NCBI GenBank assembly: GCA_963930775.1
Contig: OZ005706.1
Coordinates: 6,254,428-6,318,427, forward strand
Length of the DNA: 64,000 nucleotides
Direction of reading: 5' to 3'
Source: Cliona cf. orientalis
Taxonomy: Eukaryota > Porifera > Demospongiae > Clionaida > Clionaidae
In this document: in pieces, positions 29,804 to 42,500 of the stretch
Numbering within the stretch: the first letter of the stretch is position 1
How the letters are laid out: each line of letters starts with the position of its first letter
Notes under the pieces: model-generated
Seen by the model: only the letters and a program-made list of their open reading frames with translations
Told to the model about the DNA's origin: nothing
Databases searched by the model: none
Made by a program: the position numbers and the translations under genes

Positions 29804-32800
29804 CTATAATTTAAAATAATTGGATAGTTTCTTCACAACCTCTATTTGACAGTAGCTTATTTAGCAACATAACGAAGATAGCCAATGCATGGGGAATATT
29901 CACACTATTACTAGTAGCATGTAACCTTGGAGTGTCCTATGAGTTGAGTGAATATGTTTGTAATACTATATGCAAACAAAATTAATTCTGAGTTAATAAT
30001 TCAATTAGGCCAACTGGCTGTGATGGGAGGGACCACAACTTATAATTGAATATGCTTATTTCCAGTGTTGGAAGAGCAACCCATGCATCAAACAGAACAT
30101 TATAATATATTATTTGTTCTGCTACCAATGATAAAGAAGAATCAACAGATTTGCTTGTCTGGCTGAACTTATTGCACATTGTTATCTTATTGTACATGTA
30201 CATGATAGTTGGATTTGAAACTACTACAAGAAGATTTTAAAAGTTGCCATAGTATGTATACACAAATGCTTGGTGCTTGTGTCCAGCTATCTAGTAGTAG
30301 TCTTTCTAATACTGTGCACGTGACCACAGCCAACAAAGCCATGTATGCACTGTCAGAAGCATGTGTTACAAAAGCTTAATATACCCATACTCCGGGAGGA
30401 GAAATGTGTGTTATGTTATATGTGAGCCTTTGTTACCATTTTGCTTCAATGTACAGTGGAGCCTCTCAAATAAAGGATATCTATCTTTCTATAGCTAATC
30501 CAGATACTCGCTATGCCACCACACCGTTTGTATTAAAAGGAACCCACTGGAGCCTCTTTATGATGATTAATTGTAGGGGTAGACACCTCAGTGCATACAA
30601 TTACAGTAATCGTGTCTTTATGTATACTGCAATAGGATTTTATGGTTATGATTTATTGTGTCATTTGCTGACCATCAGTGCCTTTCTCACTCTCTGCTGA
30701 GCTCTTGACTGGTTCTCACAGCCAGCACTTCAATTCAAGGTATGTACCTTCAAGTTGAAGGTAAAGGATATGCAAAAAATTGAAGCAATAGTCCGATCTG
30801 GTCATCAGTGAACAGCAACTCCAAGCATATACCGTAGTGTCCCAGGTAAGCGCTCGTGGGCGCTTAAACATAAATCGCAATTATGGCCCACATGGGACTT
30901 ACCCAAGATATAAATTACACGTATTTGTATAGAAGGTACTATATTGATCCCTTGAAATGCTATACATGGGCTCTTACCCAGGAGTGGGCACTTTACGGTA
31001 GCAGTCACCACACTTCTAAATTATCATTATGCTCATGTATGCACACCAACAGCACATAATTTAGGCATAGAGCATGCGCAGTAGCCAGCACACAAGTCTG
31101 GATAAGTTCCTTCTACATACACGTACACAAACACATATGTACACCAGCGCCAAAACACAGCTTTTAATTATTCTTTGATATACACAACAAAACAAATCAT
31201 TATTATCAAGACATAATGGCTTACATACACAATAATATTATGCCGATAACCTCAGCCATAGCATACCTTTGTGATGCTTGTCTTTCCCTTTCCTCTCTTC
31301 ATTGCCATCTTCAACTGCCTCCTCGTCTCACTAGTACCTATAGTGATAAAACAACAGTTACTGAAAAATTAATTATATCAAGCCCAGCTATCTCAGTGTT
31401 AACTCGATTGAAGGGTGTAGACTCCAGGGATCGATCATGGTCACAAGATTATTGGGCTCTACATTAAGCACTATAGGAAAGCACCCATGGGGATAATTTT
31501 TAAAATTTTATTTCTCTACAAAATCAACGAAATAACAATTTTGAAAACGTATTTGGGGCTCTATTTCATACGCCAAGTTTATATTGGCATAATTAAAAAT
31601 ATCAATGAAGCCTGACCAAATTATTGTCAATCTAATAGCAGCTGATTTCAATACTTACTTTTACTTTTATTATAATTATAGTGTAAATATTTTCACGGAT
31701 TTAGTGCCCACTTGTGACTTTGTAAATTGAATTATGTTTATGCCCATATAATTTCACAACACTGAACTTCATTATGCATACACAGTACCTTTAAAGTACT
31801 TGTTTTGTACATTCTCAAGCACTTCATACTCCTCTTTCCAGTACAGGGCCCAGCACACCAGCTCCCATGAGGGAGCTGGGTGCCAATCGAGAAAATACTG
31901 CATAAGTGCTGACTGGCACTGGTAGAGGTCAGGGTACAACTGCTCCATCTCCTTCACCTTTGAGGATGGGATTTGAAGACGCAATGGCAGCCCCAAAGTG
32001 CTCCAGTCCTTCACATCAGCTAGTAGACTGCACAGGTTGGTTGCAGTTAGGGAGGGCTCTAATGGAAGGGAGAGAGACATACAACAGAAACACAGAAATA
32101 GAGTGATGTCATACTACTTTTGATACATGACTGTACTGCCATAGGCCTATCAAACAGTACAAGTACAAGCATAGATTGGTTAGCATCTTGACATGCTAGT
32201 TGATAAACATCACAAACTTATTAAAAGCAGCCTCAACTAGTTGTATGGTGTACATGTGCTGGTTTCTTTGGTAGCCATGGGTGGAATAGTATAGTCAGTA
32301 CTGGAAAAATAAGCTGAATTCTTACGTGTCATTGTGCTATACAGAGTAAGCATGTGGCTAAATTTACAACCTTGTTGCATTGGAGATAATGCACCAGACG
32401 AGTGTACATACATGCACATGAAGAATACATGGACAACATATTGCTTCATACAAACACACATAGGTAGAGTGGTTTTCTCATTATTATCTCATTACTGTGG
32501 TGGTTAGTGTGGGGGCTCACTTCAGCTAACCCCAATCTCTAAGGTACAGTCATCATGCAAATACCACCCCCGGCCCTCTCCATCTCCATGAGGTCAAGTT
32601 GTTTGAGTAGCAAGTGTTGACTTCACCATAACTACATTAGCCATGTGCATAAAGTAGTTAGCTAGACATGTAGAAGTCATATACAGAATTTATTTCAGTA
32701 TAGCACTTCATTATTCATTAATCATTTCACACACTTAATAGCTATTGGTCAGACTTTGTCTACAGTCTACACATGATACTATCAATTTTAATTTATTATT

Positions 32801-35800
32801 GATCACTACATTCAGCTGTGCCATGCATGGGATATGTACTGCATGGACAAACAACGTGTTTACTGGCTAAAATTTAAAATTAACTTCATCAGTGTTTACC
32901 TAAGCACAAAATAAACACTAATTGAGTAATTATGGAAATTCATGAGCTCTGTGTACTATCAAAGACATACCTAATTTTCTCTTTAAATATTTCTTTACTT
33001 CCTCAAGAGCGTTCCCTTGCTCATAGCTGAAACACCGTCCAGCAATCCACTCCCAAGTCGGAGAATAATGTACCGTTATAAAATCAGTGATGTTCAGCTC
33101 CCTCGAGACACCATATGATCCATCAAGAACATTCCACAGTTCACCATCACTCAGTGATGCCAGTGCAGAGTGTAGGTTAGCACTGGTCAGGGTGGCATCT
33201 GTGGATATGTAGTACATCATATTCCACTTCATAACAACATGTACAGTATATTCCCCTACATGTAAAGCCATTAAGAGTACACTAAAGGTCATTCCAGTAG
33301 CCATAGTTATTAGTGTACATTACACAGGCTATTGAAAGTCACAGCTACCAGTAACACAAGGAAAACTCCATAATGAATGGTGAACCTTGATAAATGTTTA
33401 TACATACATGTACACTATTGGTCAAAAAATAGACTAATGTGTACAACAGGTTAAAAAAAGTCATTGCTAGCAGTGCCAATTTTAATATCAGATAATATTC
33501 AAACTGATGCATGGACTCTAAAGGGAAAAACATACTCCTATCAGGGTTACATACAGGATTTTTTTCTGGGGGGGGGGGGGGGGGGGGGGGGGGGGGAGGG
33601 ATCTCTACTTTGTATGCATGTGTATGCGCCACTGCTATGCGTATACTAATGCTGTGATAACAAACGATATCTTCTTGCTTGTGTATGTAATATTAATTTT
33701 GTGCTGTATACATAATTCTATAGTATTATAGAATTTTTGGGGGGCCAGAGGACTCAAGCTGGGGAAGGGAAATCCCAGTGCGCCCCCCCCCCCCCCTGTG
33801 TGCAACCCTGCCTGTGCAAACGTCTTATTAAGAGTATAGAGGTCAACTGAAATTCAAGGACCATAGATCAGTAGGCCACAAAATGGGGTGGCCTCTAATA
33901 CTACGTACACAAATTAAATAATTCAACTCTGCCCTTATGTTAGATTGGATTCATTAAAATTCAAGGAATCAAATTTCTTACGTTGATAAGATCATGTTGT
34001 AACAGGTTCATTTCCAAGAAAAGCGCACTACCTCCGTGTGGCCTTGCCTTCTTGTAGCTGACAGTGTGAAGATTGTTTAAAGAGTGCCACTTCAATCTGG
34101 CACCTTTGAGTTTGTAGTGATAAGAACGCTTCCAGGTAAGGCCACTAGCACACACTAGGACAAAAATGCCTCTGTATACACATGTAGCTACCTGTAGGAC
34201 ACTCTTACATTGGATTGGATTTGCTGAAAATATTATTTCACTATGTTACGTTAATAGATTCATAAAAAGTTCCAGAAATCACGTAAATTGCATCATAATA
34301 ATATTACCGTATCCTCCCGAAAATAAGCCCCCCCTTTTTCAGCAGGAGACATGACCTAGACTGGGGAGGGGGCTTATTTTCGAATATGCACTTTCCCTCG
34401 AATATAAGCCCCCCCTTAGCCACCATCGTTGGTCACGTACCGCGGGAAATATCCAGACTTTGCTGGGGTTTTTTTTTCTACAAATGAGCGGCAGCAAGAT
34501 GACCTGTCAAGCAGACGGCAACACGAGGATCGGCAGACTTGTTGTTCTGTGTGTGTAGGTCTTTAGATGAAAATAAAAACATCTTGACCGGCTCATAAGT
34601 GTCTTCGCCAAGCTAGAAGTACCATCATAACAGAATGACTTTAAAATAGGCTTTTCTAAAAGCCACCACCATCATCTTTGTACTTGTAGTCAATTGAAGG
34701 GCGAGGTTACGTACGTACGTGCTCGCGCGTGTGTATATGTGCAGTCCACTTGGTGGGAGGGGGGCTTATAATCGAGGCAAAACATACCTGTGCAAGAACT
34801 TGAAGGTCAAAGAGGGGAGGGGGCTTATTTTCGAAGGGGGCTTACTTTTGGGAGGATACGGTATTATAATATTGTTAACTACGGCATTATTCTTAGCAAG
34901 AGATTGAAAGTCATTGATTTTGCTATAATGCAGTAGAGCAGCTCTGTGCTGCGCTATCCTGAGAGAAATGGGTGGGGCCATGTGTCCTGTAAGACGGCCA
35001 TGCCATAATGTGCACTACCAGCATCACAAGTACATACCCCAAGGATGTTAGCAGCCCTCAGTGTTAGCTATGATTTACGGTACCAAAATAAAAGATCACA
35101 TGAACTTAATGTTGCTGCCACACTTCTACCACTCTATCAAAAATTTCTAGCTACATCCCCGTAAGTATCAACACAAAGAAAGATACCACAATGATATTAG
35201 CAAAATGAAGGGCTCAGGCTTTTAATATTATTATAGCCATTTAGGAAAGTCTGGGGGCATGCTCCTCCAGGAAAATTTCAATTCTTAGAGAGTGTGTTTG
35301 GGGCCTTCTGATACAAAAATGTAGTGGTCAATATAATGTCGTTTAGGGTATACAGAAGTGGCCTTGGAAATGAGTATGTACTTTAGGGGGGCAAGGCCAT
35401 TTGTTCATGTCAGGGGTTCCCGAAGCTATAGATGAAACTATCCTAGTCAAATTAGCTATTAGATTATTTACTTTTACAGCCAAATTTTATACTCAATAGC
35501 CACAGTATATACATATTATATTACACCAATGAGAGAATAGAGACACACACGCTAGCTGCATAATAGAGTTCAATCAGTGCCTGCAGTTCAACAAGCAGCA
35601 TTCCTTTTGCCAAGCAACCATTACCTACTAGCTACACTCCTCCCACTTTTGCCAATTTGGCAATCAACGTGGCTAGAGAATCGCCAAAAGTCACAGGAAA
35701 AGCATAAATTAATGGCAATTTTGGCCACCATTTAGGGAACCACTACATATGGCCGGATGAGCACAGAACCTCTATGGGTATGGGGGTATGCTGTCCCAGA

Positions 35801-37888
35801 CGTTCTGAGATTATGGTGCATTCTCTGGCACTAATCTCACCTTGTTACGATAGTGTAGTATTGTTATTACTACTATGTAATAATCATGATAATCCTTTAG
35901 CTTATTTTGTGTAATTATTTCTGTCGTTTAAAAATCTCACATCAAAGACAACCAGGCTATCTATAAGGCCGTAAGTACTGCATTAACTTTGATTGGCTAA
36001 GCCTATCAGTCACACTAGTAATGCCACAAATTGTTCAAACTCAGTTTTTGTCAAAATTTAATCATAAACTGACACGTGGGGTTATGCTCTGGAGAGACCT
36101 TAATTGTCATAATATGAATTGACCTTCTCATTCGCACAAAATACATTAAATTTTATTCCTCCTGTATACATGCATAACGATTCTATATTACTGCTTTGAT
36201 TTATACTTGCAGCATGGATAAAACTGAAGCTTATAGCTAACAGTTAGTGCTGAATGTCACCAAAGTTGAATGGTAGCTACTACCCACTCATTTTACCTTG
36301 TATTGGCTCCAACGAGTGATACATCTCTCCGGAAATGGCTCTGAAACCCGAAGAATTAAGATAGTATGCAATCCATCGGTAGGAAGCGAAGGGACATCTC
36401 TTCATCCAAGAACGTATTGCCTCCATCAAACAATTGTCTTCATTACTGCAACATTGACGTATCTCCTCACGTTTAAAGGATGGGATCTCCAGTATCACCC
36501 AAGCCAGCCAGTCCCATTCTTTGTTGGTCTTCTTTAGTAGTTCGAAGATAGTGTCAGCAGTTAGTCGGACACCTGCAGGGGAGAGGGAGAGGGAGGGTAA
36601 ACAAAATAATCAATAATTCAGTTAATAATATCATTACTATTCTTATAGATACAAAATTAATAATTTGAAAAGCTCATGTTTATTCTGGTAAAGGTTGGCA
36701 ATCATTCCATATACAAACATTATGAGAATTTCGTAAAATGCCAATTTCTTGCATGGAATTGGATTATCCACTGTCTTCAATTAACTATAGTATCTTTTCC
36801 GTATGCATATTAATTAACATGTATCAGGCACTCTCATTAATTTATTCTGTGTTGAACATTGCCAGAGCAGGAAGAGGCTGGAGAACGAGACTACACTAAA
36901 CCAGATACACATACTAGAGTCAGCAGCACATGCACTCATCTATTCCAGTATGCATAGCACCATGCAGGTGAGGGGAGATGGCTACTCCTGTCAAGATAAT
37001 GACTTTCATTCCTAGTCTACCTAATTGACAATGATGATTTCCTTATTAGGGCATCAATGATTAGCCTAGTGGATTCATTATGCATACACAGAATAGCTCA
37101 GTGCAGTTGAACATGTGTACAGTGGTCACTGTGTAAGGCAGCCACTTCCTTATTACAGCCACCTGGATCATTAACCCAAATTAGGGATTTGTCCTACTTT
37201 CACTGAGAATTGTACCCAAAAATAATAATATTAGAATCCTAGTTTGAAAAATTGTTAAAAATTAGTACCTGCTAAATGCAATATTTCTTAAATCACCTAA
37301 AATTTTACAACCGCAAGTATTAAATTTGTAGCCCTAAGGAGGGGTCACTAAAATGGCCTTGACCGCTCTGACCATGCACGCCTAAACCTTCATTTTGATT
37401 AGCCTTCTCCACTGTTTGTAAGAAATATTGATGAAGCTGCCAACAAACCATGCACGCACAAAGGCTCAGCCACGCCCCCTGGTCTGTCCCACTGCTGAAC
37501 CCCCCAAACAGTTCCTTGACTATCTGATGCACCAACACATCTCTGAATACATTGCCTATTGCTGCTTGCATCAGTGTAACATACACTGTGACATGATATT
37601 ATACATTTGTAGCTAGATAGAGACATCCATGCCCACGCCCACACCCCCCCCCCCCCCCTCGGCCGGGCCAACAGTTTTTAGCAGTAACAACCAGAAATCC
37701 GTGAGTCCCTGAGGCTTTGTACTAGTTATAGAAATTAAGAATACACGGTGCAGTCGAGCTACAGCCTATCATGACATATAAATAGTCTGGTAGCCACATA
37801 GCTACATGCCAGTAGGTGCTCTACCTTTTCGAGGAGTGCCTTGGCTTTTCTTGAGGCTAGCCGAGGGAAGAGCACTTCTCGCTGCCAT
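27110..37888 (-). CDS. Gene 2: multi-death-domain ROC/COR-like GTPase
   Basis: Intact, predicted 1271 aa. Exons are 37825-37888, 37373-37585, 36297-36572, 32971-33198, 31789-32058, 31267-31337 and 27110-29803; lengths sum to 3816 nt and all junctions are in phase. The domain order is as in gene 1: three death-fold domains, basic linker, P-loop, DCGGQ, THKD, COR-like region, CxC cluster and C-terminal death domain. From about 28420 down to 27740 the protein differs strongly from genes 1 and 3, although both flanks are nearly identical. The diverged part covers the second half of the COR-like region, the Cys/His cluster and the linker. The open frame through seven exons argues for a working gene. 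Role inferred as death-domain signalling. Confidence 0.85.
31267..31337 (-). CDS. Gene 2 exon 6: basic linker
   Basis: 71 nt with acceptor TATAG|GTACTAG. It encodes the same Lys-rich linker as gene 1 and leads into the P-loop exon in phase 0. Confidence 0.75.
31789..32058 (-). CDS. Gene 2 exon 5: death-fold domain C
   Basis: 270 nt, phase 1 at both ends. Loop form DWSTLGLPLRLQIP, then PAPSWELVCWALYWKEEYE. Confidence 0.75.
32971..33198 (-). CDS. Gene 2 exon 4: death-fold domain B
   Basis: 228 nt, phase 1 at both ends. Loop form LWNVLDGSYGVSRELNI, then SPTWEWIAGRCFSYEQG. Confidence 0.7.
33542..33810. mobile_element. CAGGGTTAC element shared by the units (U3)
   Basis: Ends CAGGGTTACATACAGGATTT / TGTGTGCAACCCTG, with long G and C tracts just inside. 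Equivalents: about 1826-2117 (U1, left end decayed), 19180-19283 (U2, centre deleted) and 57642-57838 (U4). It was in place before the unit duplications. Confidence 0.65.
34032..34154 (-). CDS. Candidate cassette exon (U3, gene 2)
   Basis: 123 nt, same borders and phase as in U2, open. It has several replacements (HYKLKGARLKWHS). Confidence 0.3.
34307..34861. mobile_element. MITE with CCGTATCCTCCC ends
   Basis: 555 bp, ends CCGTATCCTCCCGAAAATAA / TTACTTTTGGGAGGATACGG, flanked by TA; several internal copies of AATAAGCCCCC. Only in U3, in an intron of gene 2. Confidence 0.85.
36297..36572 (-). CDS. Gene 2 exon 3: death-fold domain A
   Basis: 276 nt, phase 1 at both ends. It carries the short loop form YLNSSGFRAI, and cysteines in an RQCCSNEDNC stretch. 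Confidence 0.7.
37373..37585 (-). CDS. Gene 2 exon 2: unrecognised helical segment
   Basis: 213 nt, same length as genes 0 and 1. It encodes VYVTLMQAAIGNVFRDV and onward to NQNEGLGVHG. Gene 3 has an 8-nt deletion here. Confidence 0.6.
37825..37888 (-). CDS. Gene 2 exon 1 (start)
   Basis: Same 64-nt first exon as gene 1, encoding MAARSALPSASLKKSQG and ending in phase 1 at AAAAG|GTAG. Confidence 0.7.
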
Positions 37889-37972
37889 TAGTCCGGGTCG
37901 CGATCGGGGCTGAAGGAAAGTTGATTTGAATTCAGCTTCGTTCTCGAGTCGATGTGGTCATGTGTGGTAGAC

Positions 37973-39177
37973 TAGGGACACACGTGAGTGCAGGAATTTC
38001 CTCGCTCAGCGCACAAGTCAATAATTGGTTAGGATGCGGTACGCGGTAAGCTTACAGGATCGCGGATTTAGCGTTGCACCACACCCCCCAAGGCACAGAG
38101 CTAGAGGACGAGCGCTGGGTACCGGGTGGGGCTAGCCTCGTGCTTGGCACGTGCCAAGGCACGAGGCTCTAGCTAGGGTGGGGCAAGGTTACCTCAATAC
38201 GCAATACGAGCCAGACGATCTAGGAGGTTCGACAGGGTCAAAAGGTCAGCAATAACCATCCGTTAACGAGCATTCTTGTACTTTGACCCCGAATTTAGAC
38301 AGTCCTGATTTATCATGGTGACAGGCGCTGCTTTCTCTAAGGCGGATGACAGACATTTTAGAAGTAATCGGCGGCTTTCTATGCCATCATTCTCGCTACA
38401 GCAGCTTGCCTTACTGTTCAAGGTCACAAAGGTCAGCCATATGGTAGCCTAGAAAATCGTTCACGAAGGGTACAGGGCTCGAACTAGTATTAGACACGAC
38501 GAAAAACATGATAGAGATACTTTCGTAGAAAGATAGCTGGGGTACAGCGGAGAAATTAATATTCCCATACAAACATATGGGAGCACGTGATTAGCTAATT
38601 GTGACCTTTTGACCCTGTCGAACCTCCTCTGGACGGTGCTAAAATCCTTGCGTTCTGTAGATCTATTTGACCGTCTCTGGCGAGGCGCTAGTTAAGACTA
38701 GGAATCTGAAAGTTTAGTATTGGATAGGTACCGGCTTTAGACACCTCCTATGTTTGTGAAGGAGCTGACAAAGGGACTACAGGATATGTGCAAAAAAGTC
38801 CACGGACGCAACATTACGCCCACACAGTAAGTCCAATTTTTAGCTAGGTTGTCAGTTTGACATGTTCAAAGAGTGGGCCGATTGTCAGCCAATCTGTGAG
38901 TAGTAATGAAGTTGGGGTCAGAACTGTGACAGTGGAGTGCGAGCTTTAAGGGAGGCGCACAATATTATTTTTCAAATGGGGTACATACACTTGGGCAAGA
39001 CGAAGCATTGCACGGCTTTGTGACACTCGGTAGCAGGTTAGCAATCTGATCAACAGTTGATAAACTGCAAAGGCTGGCCTGTGATGCTCTAGAGGCAGAG
39101 AGCGAGATTTTCGAAATTCGGGAAACCATGCAAGTGTCACCAGGACCCGAGTGGGAACCTCGCTTCGCTCGGAACTA
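37973..39177. mobile_element. 1.2-kb U3-only insertion, upstream of gene 2
   Basis: Breaks a block that is continuous in U1 and U2 about 80 bp upstream of the gene 2 start. GC-richer. It contains a near-perfect palindrome at about 38130-38166 and a nested element at 38222-38628. No convincing ORF. Its outer ends are not clear. Confidence 0.6.
38222..38628. mobile_element. Element with 27-bp perfect TIRs
   Basis: 407 bp, ends AGGAGGTTCGACAGGGTCAA and onward, 27 bp perfectly inverted at the right end. Target duplication unclear. No ORF. Confidence 0.75.
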
Positions 39178-39526
39178 AGACAGCCTGAGTCTGTGGGGCC
39201 GAAGTCTGGTAGGATTTTGGTCCACACCCAAGTATGCAGGCCCATTCCCTAGCCTTGTACCCCATACCCGGCTGAGGCCCATTCCTATGACGGAAATTTA
39301 GTCGCTCCCCCCGCCCCCCCCCCCCCCCCCACAAGACTATAGATGGAAATCATACAGATTACAGATGCACAATTCAAGTTTTCTAGCTACTCCAGCATCT
39401 CAATATTTCACTTGAGTTGGGGCCTGAGAAAGAGGCAGAAAATTATGTACACACAATGTCATACTGATGATAGTACCATAAATTATTACAAATATTGTAT
39501 TAAGCTCAACAGAAACTAGCTAGCTA

Positions 39527-42500
39527 CTATAGGTCTTGTTTGGGTGGTGGTTGGCTAGTGAGAGGCAGTCCCTTATCTTCACTGACACCAACCATAGCAG
39601 GGTCAGCATCACTGCCACTTCGCTGATGGCTAGATGATTTCTTGTCTTGAGTTTGTGAAGATGAGCTTCTTTGTCTCTCCTGGTCTTGGTAGATTTCAAT
39701 CTGTGACAGCAGCTTCTCCTTGGCTACTTTCACTGTCGCTTCAATCTGTGAGGGTAGAATAAAGCCACGGAATCACTTAAAGTTAATACTGGCACCAGGC
39801 ACTATGCATTTGCAATGACAGGGGCTGATCCAGGGGAGTGAATAGTCTCGCGTGCTGGTGATGCAATACATCCAGCGCTGCGGAAGTAGGAGGGTGTGGT
39901 TTACGAGACTAGGGAGTGAATAGGGTTGCTATAGCTACCCGCACCCCCCCCCCTCAATGCTCAAGCAAGCTGTCATCTAATTATGTAAATCTTAGGCCCC
40001 GTCAACTGGGAATAAATAAATCGTACAACAATGCTAATTATATTACTTGACAGTTTTTTTAATGTCGTATGCATGGAGAGAAGAGGGAGCCAGGTTAGGA
40101 GGTTACTAGGGCCCAGGGGCTAACCTGATCTAGTGCTTGAATAAAGCTGTAGAGTGTGTCTTGCCAGTGGTGCAGCTCTTGGTCTCGACTCTTCAACTGT
40201 TCTTGGACTAAACTAATCCACTCGTCGTGTGAAGATGGAGGGGAGGACTTGTCAACAACTCTAAAGGCAGGAGGACAGAGAGAGGAAATAAGATACCGAA
40301 GAAATTAAATATATAGTACTGAGTGGAAATACGATACCAATCATAATATTTGTAGTACTATAGCGACATACCCAGACTGAGTTAAAAAAGTGGAGATTTG
40401 TACAAAAATTTTTAATGGTATATTGTAATTTGGGGATTGACATCCACTGCAGACAGATGGCTGCACGTATTCACTACAGCATTCAAAATCATTGCTACAT
40501 GCGTTTAATTGCAATTGAGTCCAGTACATACATGTACGTGTATAATATTATATACCTGTACTGTTGTTGACTGTTGTCTGTGTGAGTTGGAATTGGTGAT
40601 CTGTAACTCATAAGGTGATGGTAGAGAACCATGTTGGATAGAATCAGAATACCAAGTCTGGGTGAAAAAACAATAGCATAATACGTTATACATGAAGTGC
40701 TTTATTATTATAGAGAATAATTATAAAAATGAGAATACACATTGAATGCAAGGGCATTTAAATGTACAACAATAAAGGTCTCCCCTTTAGTAGAACTCAC
40801 AGTAATGTCAATGCCAGGTTAACTCGGGGAAAGGAAGCACCTTTGCCTTTCCTCTCACCATTTTCAAACACTGCAGTATCACAATACAAACAATGTACAT
40901 GATTGTACATGCACATCAAACAATCACCTACCACTGTCTTCAGTTGAGTTGATGTCGAATGACCTGAGAGACCTGGTGGAGGATATGCTTGCTCTGGAGA
41001 GGCCAGCTGCAGCTGGTGCTGGTCCAGTCATGGCCACTGCAGCTGCTCCTGTGCTCCCATCTTCCCCAACACCCTGACCAGCTGCTGCCTGGATCCCCGC
41101 CGCACCGGATGACTGACTCTGAACTGCCCCCGATGGACGACGCTTGCTCTTCAGGCGAAGGGCGTGGCGTGAAGCTCTCCGGTGAGCCTTCTTACGCTTG
41201 GCAGGGAGGGACTCAATGTGCTCCTTCAGGACTTGATCTACCGTGATAGTATACCGTAAAGGTCAAAAGTTCGATCATAATTCCTAGGGTAACCAGCCCA
41301 TCACCTCAAAAACCAGCACACCTACGTAGTACCTACAGGTATCCCAACCAAGCAAAAGTCACTTCCTTGTATCCGATAACATGATATTGTACATGTATAT
41401 GAACATGTAGTGCGTACCACAAGAATTGATACATATACCACTACATTGAAAGCATAATAATAAGATACATGCATATATACATACATGTACACATACGAGT
41501 ATATGCCTATTGAATAAGGCACCTGCACATGTGCCTGACTCACCTAAATGTGTGTAATAGTTTCTTATACCATCGCCAGCATTTCTCTCTATCAAGTCTG
41601 AAATAATTATTAGGGGAAATCTCAACGGATGTAGTCGTGTAATCATGTACATGTATGTAAGAGTCTCCTGGTAAATCTAGAGTATCTGGCCCAGCAGATT
41701 AGCTAGTATATCTCATACATGTACATAGCACATGAAAGTTAAATTTCCACCACCCCCCTCCCCCCCCCCCCCCCCCCCCCCCAAAATTATCGGGTAAGGC
41801 ATTCAGAATTAATTATATGTACATGTAGCTATGTACGAAAGAGCAAATTATTGGTATATTATGTTAGTGACTGACTCTTGACTAGTCCCCAGCATGTCTT
41901 CTTGAACTTGATGTTGGCCATGATGCGTAGCCTGGTCTGGTTGTGGGTTACCCGGGTGATGCAGTAGCGACAGGCAACAAAAAACGTATCACTGTAAGGA
42001 ATATTGTGGTTCACAACCTGAAAATGTAAAATAGAAGCAACATTTGATATCAGTTGTGATTGTGTAGCATCCATTATAATCTATATGCAATTGTGTACAT
42101 GTACATCAATATGCCTCTACACAGGGATGACTTTACTATACATGTACATACATATCTAATGCTCTATTTCTTTTCTAGAGTTCAAATACATGTACATGTA
42201 GTTAGAGCAACCCTTCTCAGTGCTGCTGGTTCTTTCTATCAAGGACTGTTGTGGTTAACCCTATGGCCATGGCCATGGAGTTCCACTGTCATACAATGTA
42301 CATGTACATGTACAGTGTACCTCAGTATCCACGATGTGCTTGAGTCCAGGCTGACCCATCTTGGAGTAGATTTGGTGGTCGGTGGTGTGGGAGAACTTTG
42401 GACCAAAGGAGTAGTTGAGGGCCAGTGTGTAGCTGAGGTCCCTCAGTCGAGTACCATCAGACTGGCTGTGCCACTCTCCAATCTCTAGATCTGTTAAGTA

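Larger units (their letters stand above)
17300..31690. repeat. Segmental duplication unit U2
   Basis: Second copy, about 14.4 kb. Relative to U1 it has lost about 2.8 kb of the GRAMD1-like region: sequence matching U1 about 7230 is joined to sequence matching U1 about 10004, near 24325. It has gained insertions at 20402-20897, 22989-23329, 23969-24274 and 25556-26012. It carries the 5' exons of gene 1 and the body of gene 2. Confidence 0.9.
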
